DNA of 64,000 nucleotides from Dromaius novaehollandiae (Eukaryota; Chordata; Aves; Casuariiformes; Dromaiidae): the NCBI RefSeq assembly GCF_036370855.1, contig NC_088101.1, forward strand, positions 1,185,501 through 1,249,500, in the 5' to 3' direction. Positions 29,816-42,605 of the stretch are shown here, in pieces (position 1 is the first letter of the stretch; the number at the start of each line of letters is the position of its first letter). The position numbers were made by a program, and so were the translations under genes. Under the pieces are notes generated by a model. It saw only the letters and a program-made list of their open reading frames with translations, searched no databases and had not been told where the DNA came from.

Positions 29816-29964
29816 TTGTCTGCCTCTGCGCAAACCCTTGTAGTGGATGGATGATGTTTTACACTGATGTAACGGCAAGAACAACCAGATGTGTTAGTTA
29901 TCCATTTGGGCCTAAGGCTTTGTGAACTACAGAAATATTAGTCCTGAAGCAATGTTTCCGTAGC
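29816..29964 (-). repeat. Right arm of a 149-bp inverted repeat
   Basis: Reverse complement of 28769-28917. The arms end together on both sides (GCTAC at the outside, GACAA at the inside). This fits a fold-back or terminal-inverted-repeat element of about 1.2 kb, or two oppositely oriented copies of one short interspersed repeat. No convincing target-site duplication is visible outside the arms. Confidence 0.85.
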
Positions 29965-32900
29965 AGATCATCCCCCAAGGTGAGAAGAAATGGATAATTA
30001 ATCCCTACCATAACCATATAAAAAAAACAGTTTAATGGAAGTTCTAAGTTCAATTTGAATTTAGAACCTATGTTGGTCATCACTTTGTCTTTTTGCTTTT
30101 TTTCAGGAAACTAAAATTTAAAAGAGCTAGATAATAAATCCTTAGGACACAAAAGGCCATACCTGCAGTATAGCCATGCCAGATGAGTTCTCATGTGGAA
30201 AGTTTGCTTGAAGATCAGTTCTTAACCTTTGCTGTAACAGAGCAATACGGTAAAATAGCTTACAACTCTGTCGTATCTTGCTCTAAGCTAAACAGCTTGG
30301 AAACAGGAGAAAATACTGCTTATTACTGGCACCAGCATCTTAGGCTCTACCTCCAGAAGAAAAAAAACTCAGATTTGGGGCAAACAAATGATGCTTGAAA
30401 AGATATTTCAGAGTATGCTGGGGTGCAGTGTTTTGCTTGCTCGTTGGGGCAAAAAGTAGATGGTTAGGGGAAGGGTCTTCTCTCAATGCTGAGAGCATCA
30501 TTGTTGCTATTCCTCTGCTGTTGGTGTGTTCTCCCTATAAATGCTGCTCTCTTCACTTGTGAGTGCAGAAGCTTAACTCACAAAAGATCCTGAGAGGCTG
30601 CTGCCTGGTTCAAGCTGCTTTTTTCTCTTGGTTGTACTTTGAGTTGAGAGTACTCAAATTCTCTGTGCTGTGTCTTGGATGGAAGAGTATGCAGCATTCA
30701 CACAGCGGCTGCGGTGGACGTGCGTGGTGCTGGCAGCCAACTTGCTGGACCGTGAGTGACAGCCTCGGTATTTGTGAACAGAGGGAGCAAAGTTTTGCGA
30801 AGCTGGCCTTGAGTAAGTGGCTAAGTGACCACTCAATGGACTACAAACTTTATTTGTAGGTGTTGGTTTTGCAGTAGGCATTGGTTTTTAGGTTGATCAT
30901 GAAATCTAGGCTGGCTAGAGGCATTTTTTTTCTACTTGCAGAGCAAAACAACAGGGTGCTGAATTGGCGTGAGCCTTAGTTACATAGATCTTATCTTTAA
31001 TTTGACTATGACCTCATCCACCTTTTTAAAGTCATCTGGCTTGCTGTTCAGTTCTGCCTGTGTGATGGGTTCTTGGTAATGTTCAAATCATACATTGTTC
31101 CCGCTTGTGTGAGAACAGGCTTAAGTTGGTACAGTGGATTTCCAACAATCTCATCCAGCACTAGTTAGAAATATCTATTTTTTTGTGGTAGGTGCACGCG
31201 AAGCAGCTGTTCTCCAGCATACTGCCACTGACCATCTATTCTGCCTTTTTCCATGTCATTTGAGCTGTCTTGAATTCCCAGATCTAAAGCTGACAATGTA
31301 TCTGTTATTTTTTCGTGCTGAAGGAAGGAAAAAGCATGTTTCTGTAGAACTGTAGTCTGAATATCAGAAATATAAGCCAGCAAACATTTGTTTCAATCAC
31401 TCAGTCTTCCTTCTGACTGATATGGGGGGGGGGGCAGAAATTCAGAGGGTTAAAACTATATTACAGAGGTACTGTACTGTTGCTTTTGAAAAGGAAAGAA
31501 CAAATAGTCGATTCCTTGAACATAACTGGAAGTGTGGGTTTTTTCCTATTCAATGTTTCTAATTCTTATCTACTATAATATATCCTGGGTGGCAGCTTCA
31601 TTTATTTGGCCTTGTGGCAACTGATTCAAGTAAGCACTTTAATTAGGTAATTATTTTGTTATGCAAAGGGGTATCTCATGTGCCAAAGAGAAGCCAGGAT
31701 TGTCACTTTGTGCACACTAAAATTCAGACCTGATTTCAAATGGAAGTGATAAAGTGATAAATAATAAAAACTCATGCCTTCAGCCTCCTGCAAGCAGCTT
31801 GCTGCTCCACAGAGCTTCTCTAGTGCAACTTAATTATCTGTATGTAGGATGTTTGTAAGAGAACCTCGGAAGAAAAATCACCATTAAGAAAGAAAAATAA
31901 TGATTAGGAACACATTTGCAATAACCAGTACTTTCAAAACTTGTGCTGATAGCAGTATACAAACGTATTTTATGAGGCAGTTGGCAGTCAGCTCTGTGCC
32001 TGGTGAGGCTGGGAAGATCTTTTCTGAGATTCCCACCATTTTGTCTATGTGGGAGCACAGGGATTCGGGTATCACTGGAAGGTGTCAGAGTTTGTTCTTT
32101 CTCTTGGCTCTGAACTCACTTCTGGTAACATCATTCTTCAAAACGGTGGGTCTGCTGCACTGTCTCTCTCCCAGGTAGAAAACCATTTGGGTTATTTCCC
32201 TTGGTTTCACTCAGCACTTCCACTGTCTCAAGCAGCCTCTGCCTTTTTAAAAGCTCATAAACTTTTGCAGAGCACTGGAGGAGGCTATGAGAGCTGTCAC
32301 CTTGATCACTGTGCAGTGATAGTCATACCTAGAACTTGAACCTGAAATTGAGCTGAAGTTGGCATTAATGTCTCAGAGTCCTGTAATTCAGACCCAGGGA
32401 CAGAGATAACTCAGGCATTGCAAACTGGCAAATTCCAACAGATTTACCAGTTCTCAGTTAAGATTAATATAAAACAGAGGATTTGGGTACTGAACTGAAC
32501 AATCAGTCTGTCATTCTGTGAGCCCTCCAAAAGCAGTAACTAATAACTGATAATTCAGTAGAAGGCAAAAATAGCACAGTTGTCCAAAAGACTTCAGGTT
32601 TATGCTTTAGAATGTCATTTCCTTCCACTCCCTGCAGGAATTGGCTAACACTGGTGTTTGCTTTCTCTGTAAAGCTAGAAAGCATAAGCCCTTTTGGTTG
32701 ATCTTCAGAAATAGCCCTAAATCCACTGAAATGAAAAATAAATTCTGGCAGCTTTTGCTCTGCCAATTGGGAATTACAAGATTTATTCATCACCATTCAT
32801 AATGTGCTTCTCCTTGAGATTTTCAGATGCTGAGCAGGACCCAGAAATACAGGAGAAGGTATTTAGGAGGGCACATGGCTGAGTCTTACAGAAAATACAT

Positions 32901-34570
32901 TCAGAAGGCCAAGACCCTGGAGGTGATACCCATTATTTTATCTCTTTGGGAATGCTCTGGTGGAAGAGGGGTATCTCCACATGAAATGGCAGGGGCAACC
33001 ACCTCCAACCTATTTCAGAGGGTCTTGCAGACTCTGGAGTTGCAGCAGGAAACTACCACAATAATGCTCAGCATTCTTCATATCACTTGATGCTTCAAAG
33101 CCTTTGTACAGGAGTGGCTTCCACTGTGGGGCTCTGATGAGCTTGGATAGGCTTCTTAGATCAGCAAAATCTCAATGGGATGCAAACTGCAGGCTCTGGA
33201 AGAGATTGCTCTTCTTAGCTCTACATGTTAGTGATACTTTCTGGATTTGGGATCTATGAAGCTGTAGGCTTTGCTAAAATCATTCTCAATTGTCTTTCTA
33301 AACTTAAACTAGAACACGGAAGCCCATGGACCATTTCTCTTAGTGTTTTCACAACAGACTTCACTTAGCAGCAAATAAAAGTGAACATAAATATTTGTTG
33401 TTCATGCATTGTTTTGACTTTCTCCCTGCACTGGGAAATATTTTTGTACACATTAATTTGGAGTGTCACCTTTTGAAATCTTGCAGACCCCTCTGTGGTA
33501 AAAAAAACAAAACACCTTACAGCACACTCTCAGCTTTCCAGCTCATAACATGCTGTGGACTTCCTTAAGAGTGTACTTTCAGTCTTGAAGGCAGCAATAT
33601 TCACACTATACCCAGAGAAACTGTTTCAGCGCTCTGAGATTTGCAATGGTGCAGAGTTGCATTGGGCAGAGAGCACTGTCTTCTGGAGATGTTCTTGGAT
33701 GCTTGATCCCCTTTCAAACAGCTGCTCACATCCATCCGTTTTCAGACCTCTCTTTAGTTACTACTTGTAAATCAGAGTTTTCCCTCACTCACACATCTGC
33801 GTGTTCCAGAAATAGCCCTTCTTCAGCAAGCAAAAGTCTGTTGTGCCTGAACATATGTGAAACACCTTTCTAGTCTGGTAGTGCTTCGAGACTGAAGGCA
33901 GTGTATCAGGACAAAGCACAGCAAGGTCATTAAAGGAGAGATGCAAGTCGAGGCAATAAACAGGCTTTGGACTAAAGTGTGCAAGACCCAGCCAGTTTTT
34001 ATTCACAAGAAACTAAAGCACTAAAGATTTTTTTACAGGCCAGCTGAAGGACTCGCTATCTCATTTCCCATACTTTGAGCATGATGAAATAGTGTCACAT
34101 ATAACTGATCTCCCAGAAGTATTAAAAAAAATCTTTGCCACCTAAATTGACTGGTGTAACCCCTCCAGAAAACACATTTCCCCACCTATGGTTGTTTGGC
34201 TTTTTGCAAAGCCCTCACTCCAACTGGAGTGTAGGTGACAGCAGCTCCTGGTCTTCACAGACAATACTTTTCTGAACACCCTCTTCCCCTCAACTAATCG
34301 TTTTGTCCTCCAGCATTCCAAACATTTCTTTGAAACACCATGTCTGTTTTCAGCTCCCCTCCCCCAAAACACATGGCAATTTCACCCGGCCTTTTCTTAT
34401 GCTCTGAAGCAAATGCAATATACTGGGTCATTCCTAGAGTCAGCTTGTCTTGCTTTCTTCCATTGCATTTTGTAGCTCTTCGGTGAGACTATGTCCTCTC
34501 CCTCACTCTGTTAGTTTCTCTCAAGCATTCACAACACTTCTCCATTCTTTTTTTTTTCTTTTTTTTTTTG
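29965..34570. other. Non-coding, no recognised gene
   Basis: AT-leaning sequence with only short chance frames. Simple-sequence landmarks are a G11 run at 31424-31434 and an interrupted T tract at about 34546-34570 just left of the CR1 element. Nothing else is supported. Confidence 0.5.
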
Positions 34571-34574
34571 GCAG

Positions 34575-35790
34575 TCTATTTATAAGCTTCCACCAGATAA
34601 TGAGGTTATAGAAACATCCAACAAGGACAAACCACGTCAAATCAATCTAATTTCCTTATCTAACAGAGTGGCTGGCTGGCTGGCAGGCAGCCATCCATGT
34701 GATGCATCTTGATTTTAGTAAAGCCTTGAGCACTGTCATATGTGGTACTGTTGTAAACAAATTGGGGAAATATGATCTACCAGGTGATGCAGAGGAAAGA
34801 GGTTGAGCAAATGGGCAAAAGAGGAGTTTGCAGGGGATTGTTCTTAAACAGACCTGCCAAGGTCTGACTTCAGTCCAAGCTCTATTTAATATTTTAATGA
34901 GTGCTTAAGGAAAGGGGATAAAAATATGCTGAGGACACTGAGCTGTGAGAGAGTAAGCACTCTGACAGAACCAGAATTTAAAATGATCTTGACCAGCTGG
35001 AAAAAAGTGTTGTAGTAAATATATGGAAGCTCTAGAGAAACACAGAGGCCTATATTTAAGAAAGTTAGTGTGGCAGAAGAGGACTAGTGGAGAAAAAAAA
35101 AAAGACACAGCCAATTTGGGGATATATAAACAGGAGTCACATGTGGGTGCCTCTATTCTATGTCTACATTACTGGAAAAATGAAAACAAACTGGAGAGAG
35201 TCCAAATACAAGCAATGAAAACAGTTACAGATTTAGAAAGACTGATTTATGAGGAAAGGCTGGAAAGGCTTGTTTTGTTGGGGGGAAGCAGGAAAAGGAA
35301 ACATGGGGATTAATTGTGCAGGAAGGTTGTAGAATCTCCACCACTGGAGGGTTGCTCAGACAGCTGTCATGGAGGGCTTGAATAGACCTCCTGCTTCCTC
35401 AGAGGAAAGGGTTTCCACTTTGAGGTACCTTTGAGTGAAATGAGATTCTCCATACAACCTAGAGCTAAACAGTGGAACTCACTGCTGCAAGAGACTGCAG
35501 GTGAGAAAGATTTGAAGACACTTACCAGATTCATGGAAACAAGAATTCATGAAAGCTATTAAACACAAAGATGCCATAACTTGATCGGGAAGTCTCAACT
35601 TAGCAATGCACCATTACGTAATTCCCACGTTCCCGTATTCTTTCCAAGATGTCTAGGAGGCTGCTGTTGATGAGAGGATACCAGGTTAGATGGACCTTTG
35701 AGATCAACCAGTAAATCCATTTCCATGTTTCTATATGCGTTGATCTCTTCAGATTGCTTCCGGCCTTACAATTCTATGATTTCTATCAGC
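34575..35790 (+). mobile_element. CR1-type LINE, 5'-truncated and decayed
   Basis: Plus-strand traces of CR1 reverse transcriptase: codons for H-L-D-F-S-K-A near 34707-34730 followed by N-K-L-G-K-Y, matching the conserved D-F-S-K-A-F-D block. Further on are the CR1 3' region words AAACTGGAGAGAGTCCAAATAC (near 35188), GTGGAACTCACTGCTGCAAG (near 35473), and GATACCAGGTTAGATGGACC (near 35677), ending in a TTCTATGATTTCTAT tail typical of CR1 3' ends. Frames are broken throughout. Family recognition is from memory of sauropsid CR1 consensus words. Confidence 0.8.
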
Positions 35791-38259
35791 CTACAGGTGG
35801 ACATTTAATGGAAATACTGCAAGTGGATATGTAGCAGGATCCTACATGCACTGTATAAAAGCTTCTCAGATTATTCTAGGAAATCTAACTTGGCTTGTCC
35901 AAGCCCCCAGTTTCCTGGTATCAGCTGCCATAAAGAAATAAAGTTCAGTGCTAAGTGATGTAATTGCTCTGAAGCAGTTCTCACATTGCTAACCAGTGCA
36001 TGGGCTTGCAGAATAAGCCTAAGCGCTAGACCCACCACAGCCTATATCCCATGCTCATAGTTTGTAACATCAGGCACACCTCCCTCAGAGCATGCAGGTG
36101 CAGAAAGGTAGTTGAAGCTCTCTCTTCTTTTACAAGAAGATTTCTTTCTCTTTAATTTAATTTTTTATGAAGCTAGCAATCTACCTATCTGTCTTTATTT
36201 GAAGGGTGAGTCATAACCCCTTGCCCCTTGTTTGTCTTGCTTTGGTAACATTCAGAGATCATGATTTGGAGATGAAGCAAAGCACAGATCTATAAAATGG
36301 GTGAATGTTTTGTCAAGGTGTTGCATGAAGCCTGCTTAGCTTTTGCTTGCAAAATGCCCTTCAAAAAAGTATTGTAGAAATGCAAGACTTAGAGAAAATT
36401 GATGACTAACATTCTTAAAATAGTTCTGCTCCTAGCTGTAGGCACTCTGTTGGTAATGTCCAAATCCCATTTGTTTCTGAAATTGAGTTTCTTGAAGAAT
36501 GAATGATAAAAGAAGTTAGTGAGACTTGGAGCTTTTAAGTGAGTTCAGAAGCAAATGGAAATAAAAGACAAAGAAATATCCCACTGTAATGTATTGAGCT
36601 GAGTGCTTCAAAACGTTTTTAGAGGCAGTTACCCAAACAGAATTTTAAACATAATGAGTAGATCCTGTTTCTACTGCACTTGCCCCCCCCCCCCCCAAAA
36701 AAAAAAACAAAGACAGCTTTGAAAGCCTTGCTACAATAATAATGTTCAGGCATCAGCCTCAGTGGTCAGGCTATACTCTAATCTGGGTAATTAAATACTG
36801 AGAGCATCTCATGGAGTAATTTCAGTAGGTTATGGTAGTCTTCTGTGTTATTGCAATGACAAAAAAATGCAGGACTATGCTCATAGAAGAATCAGGCGCA
36901 GCCTATTTTCAAGTGAAGAATAACTGTGTGGGTTCACTTACTTGTTTTTAGGACATTTTGTATAATAAGCAAGAAACCTAGAAGCTGCTAAAAAGATCAT
37001 GGACCTCTTTTTCACTGCCTGAAAGGCTGAGGTATCAGGTAAAACGGGGTAAAGCCAATGCAAAGTGGTTGCAAACCCCATCAGATATGACTGGATAATC
37101 TTGAGTTAGTAGGCTTTAGAGTCACTTTGTGCAAACAAGAAAGGATGCTTTGCATGGAAATGCTTGAGCAACTTGCAACATGGCTATTTATATGCTCCAG
37201 TGATGGAGAACTCAGACCTCCCTGAGTTCAAAACCTCAAAAGGAGGTTTTGAAAAGAAAGTGGTTAAGTATTTCACTCTTGAGCACCTGCCTCACTGCAC
37301 GATGCACTTACGGACAAGCCTCTAGCTTTGTAAATAGAATGACAGCTCTTAAGGTAAGATCTGAACTCCTACTGGAAAGCACCCAGACTCTTCCAGTCCC
37401 TTCCAGAAGTTCAACCACTGGATTTTATATCAGTCTGGTATTTGTCCCTTACGCAATGTGGCAGTGACACTATTTGAACAGCCCAATCTGCAACCTCTGC
37501 TCTCCTAATGCTGTTTGTCTTACACAGGGCAAAAGAAGCCCTCTTAGTCCTGAGCTCTTTCACTTCCTCCTCCCCATTTACTGTCACAGCATCTGCTCAG
37601 TCTGCAAAGGAAATATGAGTAAGGTTCAGTAGGTGCTTAGGCAGAGCTTTGGTGGTGACACCCATTTGCAAAGTCCTTTTACCCTCTTCCCTCCAGTGGC
37701 TCATTTGTGCCCTAGCTTTGCTGGTTGCTTTCCCTTCAGACAAGCTAACACTGTAAAATCCAGCAGTCAGTGAAATGATCCAATAAAAAACAGCTTTCCC
37801 AAAAGCAGAAATGGGGGAGGAGGGGAAGGGACAAATGTGAGAAAAACTCCATTGCACGACATTTTCAGCTGAGATACTTTAATCTAAAGTACTGAAAGAT
37901 TGATAATTTTTTGCATGAACAGAGCTAGATAAAATAACCAGAACAGAGAAATGAATGTCATCATCTCTTTTGCTGTCTCTAAAGATTTCTTCATTTTGGC
38001 AAAGCTGTGAGAAGTTCTGTCTTTTTAATTATTATTCTGCATTTGTTCCCCTAGCTGTTTCCTTTGACATCTCCGAGAGGTTTCCAGTTTTGGACAGAGG
38101 CATTGACTCTCTTGCTTGCTCTTAGGCAGGCAAGAAACTGATTTTTAGTCTCTGGGCCAAAACAGGCACCAGAAGTCAATAGAGAAGCCTAGCAGGTTAT
38201 CTGGTTGTTTTTTTCTGCCACCACATGGACTTATGATGTAGACTCCCTTAATCTCCCTC
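35791..38259. other. Non-coding, no recognised gene
   Basis: Ordinary intergenic or intronic sequence. The only low-complexity feature is a C14-A11 run at 36683-36707. Confidence 0.5.
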
Positions 38260-38812
38260 TGTGGCAGTCAGGACCAGCTGCTCCCCAAGGGAAGGGGAAC
38301 CAGGGGTGACCTCAGCACAGGCAGTGCCCACACTGATGAGGCACAGTCCCACAGGGTCTGGACACAGCAGGCAGAACCGGGGGCTGATAACAGAAGCCAT
38401 TGGAAATCCCAGAAGTGATGTGACAAAGCAGGTCCAGGGTCCAACCAGAGAGTTCAGTCACAAGCAAAAGGAGACAGGGCCAAAGACAGACCTGGAGGCA
38501 AGGCTATAACATGAGTCCAAAATCCATCCAGGAGACAGGGCCAAAGACAGGACTGGAGAAAAGCTACAACACACATCCAAGGGGCCACTCCAGGAGACAA
38601 GCTACCTACTGCACAGGTGTAAGGTCCATCCAGGAGACAGAGCCAGAGGCAAGGCTAGAAACAGGTATACCTACAACATCCTTCAAGGAAAAACTGAAGC
38701 TTCAGGCTTGAGCTTAAATGGAGCTCCTTGGCCCGCAGGTGGGGAGTGGGTGGAGGCCTGAAAGAGACTAGTCAGGGCAATTAAGGTCTATTAGTGCCCT
38801 CAGGGCCCTGAG
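38260..38812 (+). repeat. LTR-like interspersed repeat, copy 1, with internal tandem repeats
   Basis: Starts TGTGGCAGTCAGG and ends GGGCCCTGAGA, so the ends are roughly inverted (TGTCAGG/CCCTGACA in copy 2). The last ~100 bp match copy 2 at 56022-56123: shared words TTAAATGGAGCTCC, GGGTGG, AGGCC and TTAAGG-CTATT. Inside, four partial copies of a ~60-bp unit begin GGAGACAGGGCCAAAGACAG or a variant (about 38469, 38532, 38596, 38633). An LTR or a non-autonomous DNA transposon are both possible. I see no clear target duplication. Confidence 0.65.
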
Positions 38813-41800
38813 AGGCATGTTGTTTTTTGTGGCTTTTAGAGCTGAATCTCTGTCTGACAGATTCTGTAGAGCTGTCTCTATGGCTGTAGCAAGATTAGAT
38901 GTTTGGGGGTGGGTGGTGTGTTTGCTGAGGAATGGTCTTGATGACCCAGACATTTTGTTCCAGGCTCTTTCAACCTTGTTGCTGTAGCCAGCACTCCGGT
39001 CTAATTGCTCTGGACACATACAAAAGCATTTTGTTTCAGTTTTTCATACTGGATCCATGCACATGATCTGTTTCTCCCATTTTTTTCTCATTCCTCAGCG
39101 GGTACGGCAAAAGCTGTATGGCACCAAAAGAGATGGTCTCCAGTTCAGTGCCATGCAAGTGACACAGAGGATCTGCAAATACCAACGCCTTTCTGGCTTG
39201 CTTGCTTGCAGCCAGGTTCTTGGCAACAGGGATGAGGGAAACCTATGTTTTGGAGTCTTCTCAGCTGTTGGGAACAAGTGTAAAACTCTCCAGCTAGCCA
39301 CAGCACTAGGAGAGGGAAGATATAGGTGACCTCCTTCTCCAGGTACTGTACCCAGTGAGTTCTCTATTTTCATCTGCCTTGAGGGTATTTCCCATGGTAT
39401 TCTCCATTCAGCTAAGTATCCTGCCTAGAGCTGTTTGTAAAAAAACGTCTGAATTCATCAAAAGTCACTCTGTCATCCTCTTCCATCTCTGGCAATTTGT
39501 TGTCTTTCATTGCTTTTGCAGTTACTATGAGGAAAACTGCATAGCTCAGAATGACACAAAGCAAGAGATGCCAGCAAGGCTTTGGAGATTGATCAGTCTA
39601 ATCTAGCACGGTAACTGCACTCTGAATATGTGTCAGCACGGAGGTGTGTAACAGCACCCCTATAAGCCTGCTAATTTTCACTACAAAGACTGTTTCATTT
39701 TATTTTTTTTCAGGTGAGGGATTACCATAATTTTGCCTTTTCTCACCAGAAATGCTGCATGGGTATGACAACAATGGATGTGCATACAATAGGGCTGGGA
39801 TGCTGAAAGATGGTCGCTTCCTAGTGAAGAAGAACCACTGAGACTTCAGGGCTACAAATGAGTTTGAAATGTGGGTGACGGGATACATACCTGTGACCAA
39901 ACAACCCTGTGTTCTTAAACACAAAATAGACCACCAAACTGTATTGCACACAGAACCCCTTATTCTTCTAGGTGGCTCATTAGGTGCAGAAAAGGTTGCT
40001 TGTACAAACTTTTCCTTTGACAGGAATGGTAGTAGATGGGATGGAAGTTTTCTGGAGGTGCATTTCCTCTTCTGTCCCACTGGGTCCAGCTGCTTATTCC
40101 AAGCAGCATAAACTTTATACAGTTGACATTTTCTGAATGAACTTCAGGTGTAAATGATATTAGTTTATTAAATGACCTTGACTCATTTCAATTACTCTTT
40201 GCCCACAGTGCTGGTGGCATATGTGATGTCTAGATGCTGATTAAATTAGAACCCATGCCCCTCTGAAAGATACTCCCCATAAAATGCCTTTTTGTTTTTT
40301 AAATAATAAAAATGTCTTCTCTTTAATTCATATTCACTGGATAGATCTCTTTGGTTTATATATTAATATTCATATGATAAACTGCATAGCTGAAGAAGTA
40401 GATTAAAGTTCGGTCTCTTAAAGAAGTAAGAGTAATGACTACAGTAAAATCTTCAAAAATGCCACTATTCCCCCAAAGAGTAAGTATTGCTACTGTACAT
40501 GTATTGATGCTAAGCAAGAGAACAATATCAAATGAGTAAGTGCTGTCATTTAGACAGTAATATCCACAGGAGGGGTTTGAACATGTGCACAGAGATCAGC
40601 CTTGTGCGAGGATAACCGTGTTACCAGTCACTTTAGGGAGGTTGTAGCATCATCAGGGAGAGAAGGACTTTGCCACAGGTACGATCAAAGAAATGTATCT
40701 GGATGGGATTGTGCTATGAGACAAAACACCAAGCATTTCAACAGCTGGAGGCTATTGAAATTAATTGATCAAATGGGAACCTAGTTTAGTGTCTTACAGC
40801 TATACGCACTGCTTCTCTCCCCAAGGTCGTTTCTCTGTGGCAAATCAGATATCCAGAAATAAAGCTAAGATGCTTTCAGCCCCTATGATAAGGCTCTGTA
40901 TAGGATGGCATGCTGTATTCCAACTAAGAGCTAGTCTCAGTCAGGGAACATGTTATACATTATTTCTATCTTCCTCACTAAATTTGGGATCCCAAGCCTG
41001 AAGGCCAAGATACACATTCAGTTTGCTGGCACCTGCAGTGGTTTAAGGTCCCCAGCAGTTTGTTATTATTGCAGAGAGGTAATGATGGTCCCCACAGTAG
41101 CACTGGCAGCACTGGTTGGACTGCTGTCATGTGAAACCCGCTCTCCTAGTGCAAATCTGTGATGAGGTGACTTGAGCCAGGCATGTGGACCCTGCCCTGG
41201 AGCAGATGAGGAGACATTCACACTCATTCCACATGCTGCATGGCCAAGGATATGCAACACATGGCCTGTGGCTAGCAATGCAGGCAACAGCATCAGCATG
41301 AGCTCTAGCGAGATCCAAAAGAAGATATCTGTCCTTCTGGTCATTTGAGCCCTGCTTTAACAGACATTTTTAGCATCCTTCCTACCATCCCTTTGCTTCC
41401 TTTTCAGTGTGCATGTATGTGCAATACCCCTACACAGCACCAAACTTGCTGCAGTGAGTCTGTCTGGATTCGGACAATGGGAGAGCACGGAGAGTTAGGA
41501 GAGAGACACCCAATTTTTTAACTGCTTTTCTGCTGCTGAAGCATTCAAGGTCCTCACAGCATAACAAGATACATTACTACTTCTCACAGATAGCCAACCT
41601 CCTCGTGAGCAAACTTTTCCCCCCAAATCACATGGAGGCAGGCACCCAAGCAGGGAAATTTCAGCCTTGCAACACAGCAAAGTCATAAGCAGCTGAACTT
41701 TGGATGTTCTGCTGGAAAATTGAGGCAGTCTTTGCAGTCTTGTGCACCATTCCTAAAGGGATACCAAAATCAGACCAGAATTAGTTACTGCATTAAATAA

Positions 41801-42558
41801 CATCCAACAGACCAAAGTGATGTTTAAAGGCATTCAGATTGCTCTTCTATTTTGTCTTTCTGTTATTTCCCCCAACCCTAACTTTCTGATGTAGTAAGGA
41901 AAAGTAATAAAATAGAAGACTCACGATGGATTAAAAATCAGTTCAGCCCTCTCTGTGACCACACTCCTGGAAAGGTTGTGACTCTAATTTCTGTATTTCC
42001 ATATGCATATCTGTGGCTTGCCTGTAAAACAACTACTGACCGCTGCTGCCATTTACAGCAGCTGCCTAGAACATACCTGCACATGCAGGAAATAAGGAGC
42101 AGTTTAGCACCCATTTTCCTCTGATTGCCCCCTTCACTCCCTCATTACCTGTCCCTACTTCTGCAGCCTTCAGATCTCTGAATTTGGAGCTCCCAGACTG
42201 AAAGGTGTACCTGACAGCCACATGTGGACTCCACGTCACAGCCTAACTGAGTTTGCTTTGGCCCTCCTCTCTTCCAGGCCATGGTGTCCATGGGAGAGAA
42301 GCTCAGGCTGGAGGAGGGCTGTGGAGCTCCTTGGTCATGTCCCAGCCTCAATGACCAGAATGTGAGGGCCTGAGGGGCACTGTGAGTCATTGCCAGTTAT
42401 CAGAGCAGTTATTTTAAAGAACGGGTACCTTTAGAAGACCAAATTACCTGGAATGAGGGTTATATACTTGAAAATAGGGCCTACAAGTGTAGCATAGCAT
42501 CTTTAGATGGCAGGATGATTGGATGTACAAACCATGTATTTCCACAACTTCACTTATT
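38813..42558. other. Non-coding, no recognised gene
   Basis: Ordinary sequence with short chance frames in all phases and no simple repeat of note. Confidence 0.45.
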
Positions 42559-42605
42559 TGGGTTTAATTTAAAATTAAACCCAATTAATTTAAAATTAAA
42601 CCCAA
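42559..42605. repeat. AT-rich hairpin and direct repeat
   Basis: Perfect 12-bp inverted repeat TGGGTTTAATTT (42559-42570) and AAATTAAACCCA (42572-42583) with one base between. The right half is repeated directly after it (TTTAAAATTAAACCCA, about 42590-42605), so either copy could pair with the left arm. Confidence 0.8.
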
